The position numbers were made by a program, and so were the translations under genes. A DNA stretch of 64,000 bases from Zeus faber (taxonomy: Eukaryota > Chordata > Actinopteri > Zeiformes > Zeidae), in contig OY482862.1 in the NCBI GenBank assembly GCA_960531495.1, positions 5,771,552 through 5,835,551 of the forward strand, given 5' to 3'. Under the pieces are notes generated by a model. That model ran no database searches. It was not told the DNA's origin and saw nothing but the letters and a program-made list of their open reading frames with translations. Shown here piece by piece: positions 56,072 to 64,000 of the stretch. Each line of letters begins with the position of its first letter. Position 1 is the stretch's first letter.

Positions 56072-59000
56072 CTGTGGGCGGGAGGCGGGGGAAGGAGGAG
56101 GCAAACGGAGGGGGTTAAAAGATACCTCCAGATATGTTCGGACCCACGGCTTCTTGTTCGGGGGGGTTTACCTGGCTAACTTCATCGTCAGTAAGGGCGC
56201 GTATCAGAATGGGCTGGAAGGAGGGGAGTCGCTTCCGTCAGGGGTGGGGTTGGAAACGGGGGCCGGGGGGGCGTGGTCTGTGACACTTACCAGACTGTGG
56301 CCGCTGTCGGGAGTGTGGTACGAGTTTTCCAAGGAACCCACCTTGGCCTGGGCCTTGTCTTTGAAGTCCAGCTTCACGCTCTCTATTCGTATATTGCCGC
56401 CCCCTGCAATCAGAGAGGTCACAGAGGGGATGGGGGGTGGGGGAGAAAATTAAAAGGTGAAATACTTCAGATTGAATATTACTTCTCAGAAGTACAGCAC
56501 CCATGAAAGGGTTCACTTAAAGCGATGGGAGATGCATGAACTGTGGTTTAGCTCGGGCAAAAATATCTGTCGGGGATAAAAGGAACGACTTCAATCACGC
56601 GGAATTCGTTCAAATGTTAACCCTGAGAATGTAAGAATGACATCCCAAAGAGGTGAGCGTTTCTGCAGTTGCTTGATGAAAGTGCCTGCAGATGGCGCTG
56701 CAGCAACACAATTCAGTCACCGAGGGTTTCCTACCGCCGTCATCAGGGATCCGCTGCTGGTACTGTTCCACTCTCTTTCGCTACCCATTATATGTATCTC
56801 ACATATAATATGTAATATGAGGTATTCAAGGTTTGGGAAAGTTTAAAGGATGGGCCGCTATTTTTGATCAATTCAAATGATTTTCAGGTTAATCCAACCC
56901 TCACCGGGCGTGAGAGATGTCCTGCTGAATGGGAATAACCACAATTCAGCTTTTAAAAAATACAAAAGATTGTTCAATTGTTCCCTAAAGATTGTATTTC
57001 ATACTATGACTTTGTCCTTCGCTGACGTTCCTGTGCTTCTGCCGTGGCTCTTGAGAAAACACAAGGTCGGGCTTTAAGCCGGGCGAAGAATTTGACGTGT
57101 CAAAGCTGAATCTGACCCTCTCGTTACATCATGTTTGGGCGGAGCCCTCAGGGGAATCTCTCACGCCCGGTCACGGCTAGAAGGTAAAGATCAACATAAA
57201 ATATTCAACATTTTTTTGCTTTAAGGTTGTTCTCCGTTTCCGCTATAACTGATGACTGCCGAGTCCGTCCATTACCTGGTCGATGGCGGATGTTGTCCAG
57301 GGATCCGCACTTGGAGGTCACGTGACTCACGTCAATCTTCTTGTTCTGGATCTGGACCTGCAGGGGGCGGTGTGGTCATAGTTCAGCCGAAAAAGAACAT
57401 ACATTGATAACGCTACATGGATAACGCTAATGATGTTTCACACACGGGGCGGACAACGGCGGGAAAGCTGAGCTTCTCCTTAACTGGAAGGACGAAAAAC
57501 ACAATGTGCTCAAGCTGATGGCGACCCTTTCAGAATAACGGAACAACTGTACGATGTTTTTCATGGTTTTTCATGGCAGCATGTTTTCATTCCCTTTGTC
57601 TGTGATTGACACGCAATGTGCCTCTAGAATAGAAGCAAATACTAAACACACTGCCAAATTCGATAAAAGGAAATAAGAAACAAAAACTACATTTCGGAAA
57701 AAAAAAAAGGGAAACAATTATGGTATGTGAAGAAGATTTCTTAAAACTTAATTTTTCTTTCTTGTGACAGAAATGATCTCATAACAGCACGCAAAACATT
57801 GTCATTTAGAAGATGACTTTTGTCTGCTATTCTCTTTTAAAAGTTATTTATTTCTCTTTAAAAATCGATAGAATTGTGCACTTTTAATATTTTTTTAAGA
57901 AGTTGAAGACACATTTTCTCAAAGCGAACTAAATAATGCTAATACACATTATAGGCCGGTAAAATTTTTTTTGCATTTTCAAGATTTTTAAGAATTCCTC
58001 CCAATCTGATAAATGCAGATGCTGCCATCTGGTGTCCTTTACTTTACACCAACTGCGTCAACATTGAGCCCAAATACAAGCTACGTTCTGATACAGATAG
58101 AATTCAAAGATAGTTCAAAGATAGCCCTTCAGCGTTTGAACATATACCATAAACCTGTGAAATGAAACACCATACTATAAATGTCCGACCGGAAGACAGT
58201 AAGAGGGCGCTTCAGATTTGAAATTTGCCACGGGCAAAAGACACTCAAGCAAGAACCCCCTTGGGAATCTGAAGAGAGAGGTTAAAAAAACAAAGATGGT
58301 GCGAAGGGAGAGTCAATGAGACGGCAGACAGAGCTGAGGTTAGAAGAGGTTTAGACACAGTGGAATGAAATCACCCGCAAGCGCGGGAAAGAAGGGAAGC
58401 GCTGCCCGTCCATCTAAATTAACCCCTGTGGTTGGACCTCCGTTTGCCGAGTAAGCGCCTCGGCTGAGGCGCTTTCTTGTAACCTGAGCACCGGTGTTTA
58501 CTTTCCGAGTCTGTTCCCGCTTGATTCGATCATTTTGTTTGGGAAGGGATTTAGAGAGGGTGCAGGGTACACACAGAGCAATTACCAGATTGGACCCACA
58601 CGATGCTGAGGGGACAAACTAAATGCCTTAGCCATCGTGTTCATCAAGACACCCCTGGGGGCCTTTGTTTGGTCAGTTTCTTTCCACTAAACATGCACAG
58701 AGAAAAATAAAGGCGCCAACCGGGTCCAAAAGTGGTTCTTCTGAGTGACGTCTCAGGAGAATCATTTTTGGTTCTGTCAAGGACATTTCAGTCCAAAGTT
58801 CTTCAAAGAACCTCTTCTTTGCCCTCCTCTGCTTGAGACACCAGCGTTGAGTTTGTCCAAATTGCATTCCCAAGAAACAGGTAAGAACCATTATTTTTCT
58901 TTATCTACAGTGCCCAGTGTCATGCATGGGGCCAGCAGGGATATATCAGAGTTAAAAGACAGAGATGGAATGTGATTTGTGTCGGCGTGGGGTGAACCAT

Positions 59001-62000
59001 GGGCCGCAGATCGTCTCGTCTCTCCGCCGATCTGACAACCCGATCTGCCGATCTCGGTCTTAACGAGACTCCTCATTACAGTATGCGCCCAAAAGCCAGT
59101 TGTTATTCCAGCGGTCCGCGGGCCCGTTTCCCCCCATTGGGACACAAACCACGGCCGGAGGAATAAGGTGTGAGTGCGAAGCGGCCGCCAGCACCCACGC
59201 TCCCGGGATGCATGTAAGATACTGCACATGGTTAAGGACAAAATGAGAAGGAATGTAAAGAAAACGAGAATAAACACCCAAAAGCACACAGGAACGATGA
59301 GAGAGCGAGAGAGAGAGAGAGAGAGAGAGACAGTGCAAAGACTCACATTTCCACCTCCAGCTGAGTGGCCCCTCCTGTCCAGGGAGCCACACCTAGACTG
59401 AACATGGCTAAAGTCCAGCTTAACGCTGGAGATGAGCACCTGCAAGGGGCCAGAGTCGGTAGGGAGACAGTGAGTTTGAGGGGGAGGGAAATGGCACTTT
59501 ATCTCAAACTTCTCTGAAACGTTTTTCTCACTTATCATGATGCAGTTCCAACCTTAGGCCGTCTCAGGCCCTGGTCACACCGGCATCCATTTGATATATT
59601 TCAAATCATCGCGAGCGGTGGTGGATTCGTTAAGTCAATTCGCCAAGATACCCATTTGTAGAGTTTGTCGTGAGCGGACTTACTGACACAACGGACAAAG
59701 AAATGTTTGGCGTTAATGGACAGCAAGACCATTTTGCAAAGGAGAGTCCAAAATGGAGAAAGCTTTCTAACATCCCGTCGTCCATCCCATATCGAAACAT
59801 CCCATTTTGTACAAAATTCTGCTCCACCGTAAAATGTTTTTTTTTTACAGTGAGCTTTAATTATGAGGTATAATTATGTCAGTCATGTTTCCTTCATTTG
59901 GGTTTTTTTCTATATGCATACATACATATATACTGTACATACATACCGTATAAGTATCTTCTACTGCCAATTTCCGGCATTAACCAGGGTCAAGTGTACA
60001 TTACTGTAAAATCCTTTCTGTGTTCGGTTGCAGCACTGTTGGTTCTATTCTCTGATGACTCTCAAAATGGATGTCATTGTCACTTCCAACCAAGTCAAAC
60101 ACCTTTCCATGACGAGCAGTGGTTTGTACCAGAAGTCTTGAAGGATTTATCACATGCATTTGACTATCAGCTCAAGCCTTGACCCTATGGTATAGCCATC
60201 CAAGTAGCATAACAACAGCGCCTCCTAAAACACTGGATTTAACCTCTTTCTCAACTTGAATTGAACTGCACGTTTTGAAAGGGCCGTTGGGTACGTCTTT
60301 GGGGCTGTGCAGTTAGATCACCGATTTGGCCATGGCCATGCCTTCTCCGTAGTTAAAAGGAGACCGGTAGGAGAAACAGACAAAGCAAAGCAGGAACAGC
60401 ACAACAACGCAACAGATCTGAGATACATTTCAAAAATACATTTACAACAAACCATAAATCTTTACAGGAAAAACAATTCACAATGAATTGATTGCAGCCG
60501 CTAAAAGCGGCATGAATTATCAGTTGCGCCTGCTGTCTGTGCCGTCTCAGCGTCTTTTTTGTTGTTGAGTCCAATTTGCGCTTGTTCAGCATCTGATCGC
60601 AATTGTCCATGTGGCAAAGGAAATGTTCCGTGTGATTGGAGAGCCATTACGCATTTAAGCGTACAGTTGCCCGTTTTATGAATTATCAGTCTTAAATAAA
60701 TATAAAACTTTAAATAATTGCGCGTGGGTTGCGCAGGGGGAGACCCAGATACGTGGAGATGGGCAACGCAGACACGGGTAACAGGGGGTCCGTGTAACGG
60801 GGAGATACCCCGGGTTTTACACGTTTTGTTAGGTTTATGTGCAGTGAGTATAAAACATTTAAATAGTATGAGTAAATGTATAATAAAACTTACTCTTCCC
60901 TCACAGTTCATTTATTACATGAATAGAATGTGTATGTATTTACATTTTAACTTAAGAAATTCCAGTTCTGACTCAATCTTAATATTACTATGTAGAGATG
61001 ATGGCAGTTATTTTCATATGTTTTGCTCGACCAAGTTCCGGGCCCCTGCACCCGAGGCCGCAGCCTGCGGAGCTGAGGTTCAATGCCATCTGTGGTTCAA
61101 TGGCAATTTTGACCACTTTATCGCTATTACCTATAACTTTTTTTATTTTATTTTATGTTTTAATCTTTTGAGTTTAACAGGAATTATGGAACCGTTTTTG
61201 TCAACATTTGTTCTTCTTGTTTTTCTGTTATTTGCGCAGGTTTAGCGGCTGCAAAAGCCGCACAATCCTTTTGTGAATTCGTCTCCCCCAGTGAAACAAG
61301 ACATAAAGGTGGAGGGAAACATGGTTAAAGGTCAGAGACAGAGAAGGAAAAGACAGAAAAGGTGGAAGATAGAGAATGCATTAATATTTTTTTTTTTTAT
61401 TAAGTTAATTCGCACAGGAGATTTCAAGATGGTGCCTAAAATAAAAAAAACCAAGGCATACCTTCCAACATTACACCCACCCAGAGAAACACAGAACGAC
61501 CCTGCTAATCCAAAACTCACTTATTCGAATGTTCAAATTATCCAAGCCCAGCAGGATTCGTACATGCAAAGGCTATACAGTAGTTCCAGTTACAAATTTG
61601 AATGTTTTTTTTTTTTTTGATTTTACATTTAAGGATCAAAATGTGGGTATATAACATTGCATATCAGTGTTTCCTTCTGGTAGAGTTTCATTTTATTTCC
61701 AATAAATGATTTTCTGTCGTATGTGTAGTTCCATCTCTTTTCATATGCAGCTTCCAGATAAGTAGCCTATAGCCTATTGAGACCAAAACATTTTCTGAAA
61801 TGCAACTGTGGGCATGTTTGTTTGGCGTTTAAAAGGCATTTGAGAATGCACAAGTGGCAATGGGGCGACTGGCAGCATCAAGAGAGGCAGTTCTGACTGT
61901 GAATACATTGTCAAGTCAAATCGAATGTATTTAAAAGCACATTTAAAAATAACAAATGCCGACCAAAGCGCTGTCGGGTAAATTATAAGGAAATGATACA

Positions 62001-62828
62001 TTGTGGAAGGAAGACATAGAGTATATACCTCATCTACAGGGGTATATATAAACAACCAGACAACCAACAAGAAGAGGAAACTTCAGTTTTGGACGCAGAA
62101 GGGCAAAAGTGCTCCAAGTATTACAAAGAGGGTCTGATAGTGATGTTTGGAGGCCACACGTTTGACACCAATTATCTTTTTTGAAAGCCTCTGGGAACAT
62201 TAGCATGTGTGATCTCACAGGTTCCCTTCTCAAAAGGTGTTTTTCCTTCTTACCTTTTGGGTCTTTTGGGGGAGTTTTTCCTTGGCTGTTCCAGGGTTAA
62301 AAAGGAGAGCTCAGGAGGAAGTGTCGAATTGTCCTAGTAATGTTGACCTGCAAAAGCCCTTTGAGAAGGTAACGGGAATATCCATATGTCTTTGGGAGTG
62401 TTAGGCACCCCGCCAGAGCTCTCCAACAGAAGCTGAAAGAACCAAAACAGGCTTCAACCCTCTTAATAGATTTGCTATGGACAGGCTGTGTCTACTCTAT
62501 TCCTCGGTCAGTGTCCTTGACCATCTCCTGTATGGAGCATGGCAGGGACAGAGGGGAAGGAGGGAGAGGTGGTAGGTCGAAGGGTACGTACATTGCCTCC
62601 ACGGGGAGTGTACTTCAAATTATTCCTGGAGCCGCACTTTGACTGTACGTGACTGAAGTCCAGCTTCTTGTTTAAAATCTGAATCTATGGAGAGATGCAG
62701 AGATAGAGATGGGCGTCTTAAATGGCGGATGGAGGTGAACGCGTGAAGCAATCGGGGAGGACATCGGGGAAGACAAGAACATTACACGGTCACAACAAAA
62801 TGTTAGACAACAGCTTTGTTGCGTGTTT

Positions 62829-62898
<70 letters not shown>

Positions 62899-63394
62899 GA
62901 GAGAAAGAGAGAGGGAGTGTATGATGTTTATGGGAGTGTATGATTGTTAACATGCTGATAGCCCTGACGGTGCTGAGGTATACCAGTGGGTCTTTGGTCC
63001 ATGTTAGGCTGTGGGCGGATGATAGATATAGGGTGATGGAGATGAGGCGGAGCACTGATCTCCAGATCCACGAGGCGGTGCGATTGCCCAGGGTCGGAAG
63101 ACATTGGCCTCTGAGCTTCTACAAGCACAGTCATTGGACAGGTCAGCTTCAGGGTGGGGGGTGGTTCTCCATGGGCATAGCGAGGTTACCTAAAGGATTA
63201 TCCTGGAGCATCCGTGGAGCCGATCTTGGACTTGACGTTCTTGAAGTCGGGCAGAGGCTGGTTGATGATGCGCAACTGCTTGGGCGTGGTAGCGGGCGAC
63301 TTGGGCGGGGTGCGCATCACCGCCATCACCTTCCTCTCCTGCGAGATGAGGCTGAGGGAGCGCGGGGTGCCGGGCGTCCGCGAGCATGACGAGT
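55862..63394 (-). CDS. map2: map2, microtubule-associated protein 2, 3' exons (repeat domain and tail), partial
   Basis: This is the C-terminal part of a tau/MAP2/MAP4-family protein that binds along microtubules through repeated 31-32-residue motifs. In order: R1 exon (about 63214-63394), two R2-type exons (62592-62684, 59347-59439), R3 (57276-57357), R4 (56291-56403) and the tail with stop (55862-56071). The C-terminus [25 protein letters not shown] identifies MAP2; tau has [17 protein letters not shown]. Repeats show the KCGS / RCGS motifs phosphorylated in this family. Phases agree from R2 to the stop. The R1 exon looks damaged (see findings). Upstream exons for the projection domain lie outside the window. 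Neighbouring myl1 and cps1 support the MAP2 call. Confidence 0.92.
56291..56403 (-). CDS. map2: map2 repeat 4 exon
   Basis: The exon completes Gly and reads [37 protein letters not shown]. It is the R4 motif ([18 protein letters not shown] is a MAP2 hallmark). The usual PGGG at the end of the repeat is PDSG here. Phase 0 at the 3' end, donor GTAAGT. Confidence 0.95.
57276..57357 (-). CDS. map2: map2 repeat 3 exon
   Basis: The exon has 27 codons plus one base: [27 protein letters not shown] and the first base of the next Gly. [18 protein letters not shown] is diagnostic for R3. Donor GTAATG. Confidence 0.95.
57358..59346 (-). other. map2 intron between R3 and the second R2-type exon
   Basis: This 2 kb intron has no recognised element. 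A GA run at 59296-59329 supplies the sense-strand CT tract just after the upstream exon. Confidence 0.7.
59347..59439 (-). CDS. map2: map2 second R2-type repeat exon (93 nt)
   Basis: The exon has 31 codons, phase 0 at both ends: [31 protein letters not shown]. The size and phase equal those of tau exon 10, the alternatively spliced R2. The first positions (VLISSVK) depart from the usual VQI.NKK, while HSAGGGN matches the end of mammalian MAP2 R2. Confidence 0.9.
59440..62591 (-). other. map2 intron between the two R2-type exons
   Basis: No gene is recognised in this 3.2 kb intron. Two small hairpins sharing TTGCAGCCGCTAAA in opposite orientation lie near 60492-60512 and 61239-61262. A run of T at 61389-61399 and AT-rich DNA fill the rest. 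The left copy of the 606-bp duplication begins at 62078. Confidence 0.65.
62078..62683. repeat. 606-bp perfect direct repeat, copy 1
   Basis: By eye this is identical, without indels, to 63395-64000 (offset 1,317 bp). It includes all but one base of the R2 exon at 62592-62684 plus 514 bp of intron. The right copy reaches the window edge, so the true length is unknown. Confidence 0.95.
62592..62684 (-). CDS. map2: map2 first R2-type repeat exon (93 nt)
   Basis: The exon has 31 codons, phase 0 at both ends: [31 protein letters not shown], donor GTACGT. It is a canonical second repeat, with RGGN in place of GGGN at the end. Confidence 0.94.
62828..62925. repeat. (GA)n microsatellite
   Basis: GA-rich run in the map2 intron between the R1 and R2 exons; CT on the sense strand. 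Confidence 0.95.
63214..63394 (-). CDS. map2: map2 repeat 1 exon, apparently truncated at both ends
   Basis: The frame reads [62 protein letters not shown], matching the Pro-rich region and start of R1 of MAP2. After STD the expected continuation to a PGGG-type end is missing; a stop follows at 63198-63200. Upstream the frame runs straight into the 606-bp repeat at 63395 with no acceptor. Boundaries given are limits of recognisable homology, not splice sites. Confidence 0.7.
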
Positions 63395-64000
63395 AAACTT
63401 CAGTTTTGGACGCAGAAGGGCAAAAGTGCTCCAAGTATTACAAAGAGGGTCTGATAGTGATGTTTGGAGGCCACACGTTTGACACCAATTATCTTTTTTG
63501 AAAGCCTCTGGGAACATTAGCATGTGTGATCTCACAGGTTCCCTTCTCAAAAGGTGTTTTTCCTTCTTACCTTTTGGGTCTTTTGGGGGAGTTTTTCCTT
63601 GGCTGTTCCAGGGTTAAAAAGGAGAGCTCAGGAGGAAGTGTCGAATTGTCCTAGTAATGTTGACCTGCAAAAGCCCTTTGAGAAGGTAACGGGAATATCC
63701 ATATGTCTTTGGGAGTGTTAGGCACCCCGCCAGAGCTCTCCAACAGAAGCTGAAAGAACCAAAACAGGCTTCAACCCTCTTAATAGATTTGCTATGGACA
63801 GGCTGTGTCTACTCTATTCCTCGGTCAGTGTCCTTGACCATCTCCTGTATGGAGCATGGCAGGGACAGAGGGGAAGGAGGGAGAGGTGGTAGGTCGAAGG
63901 GTACGTACATTGCCTCCACGGGGAGTGTACTTCAAATTATTCCTGGAGCCGCACTTTGACTGTACGTGACTGAAGTCCAGCTTCTTGTTTAAAATCTGAA
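63395..64000. repeat. 606-bp perfect direct repeat, copy 2, with a second R2 exon copy (63909-64000, cut by the window edge)
   Basis: Identical to 62078-62683 as far as the window goes. It places another copy of the R2 exon 5' of the R1 exon in gene order, which is not a normal arrangement. Confidence 0.93.

Overview
The window is nuclear DNA from a vertebrate, almost certainly a teleost fish. It has interrupted genes with GT-AG introns, dense microsatellites, Tc1 and pogo/Tigger transposons, L2- and RTE-like LINE fragments and tRNA-derived SINEs. The gene order cps1 - myl1 - map2 matches the block on human chromosome 2q34. There are no operons, CRISPR arrays or prokaryotic features.

Positions 168-32684 (minus strand) hold the first 20 coding exons of the mitochondrial carbamoyl-phosphate synthetase gene cps1. 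These give 852 codons of a protein of about 1,500; the rest lies off the left edge. All exon phases join cleanly. The glutamine amidotransferase triad is intact (Cys289, His373, Glu375), as expected for a glutamine-using fish CPS III and unlike the mammalian ammonia-using enzyme, which has Ser in place of Cys. The introns carry most of the mobile DNA: a nearly intact Tc1 element (4609-6195), a broken pogo/Tigger element (12739-14415), LINE fragments, several TIR elements and SINEs. A CpG-rich promoter with two repeated CCAAT boxes lies at about 32860-33110.

Positions 33110-48130 are intergenic. I recognise no gene there, although LANCL1 lies between these genes in mammals. The region holds a large GATA/GACA (Bkm-type) microsatellite, a degenerate Tc1-like copy, LTR-like dispersed repeats, and a composite element with 39-bp tandem repeats in opposite orientation at its two ends.

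Positions 48130-53600 (plus strand) hold the complete myl1 gene for the fast skeletal essential myosin light chain (MLC1f type, 195 aa, six exons). It has a CACC box, CCAAT box and TATA promoter, and a poly(A) signal at 53575. Intron 3 contains a diverged copy of the gene's own 3' end, including the poly(A) signal.

Positions 54096-64000 (minus strand, convergent with myl1) hold the 3' part of map2: the microtubule-binding repeats, C-terminal tail and 3' UTR. Two 93-bp R2-type repeat exons are present, suggesting a five-repeat array. At the right edge a perfect 606-bp duplication (62078-62683 = 63395-64000) flanks an R1 exon that looks truncated on both sides. This is either a very recent rearrangement or an assembly error. 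I did not find a convincing new biological system. The most interesting observations are the map2 duplication, the stop-free intron 6 of cps1, the (TG)n acceptor before cps1 exon 8, the intronic copy of the myl1 polyadenylation region and the 39-bp-repeat element.
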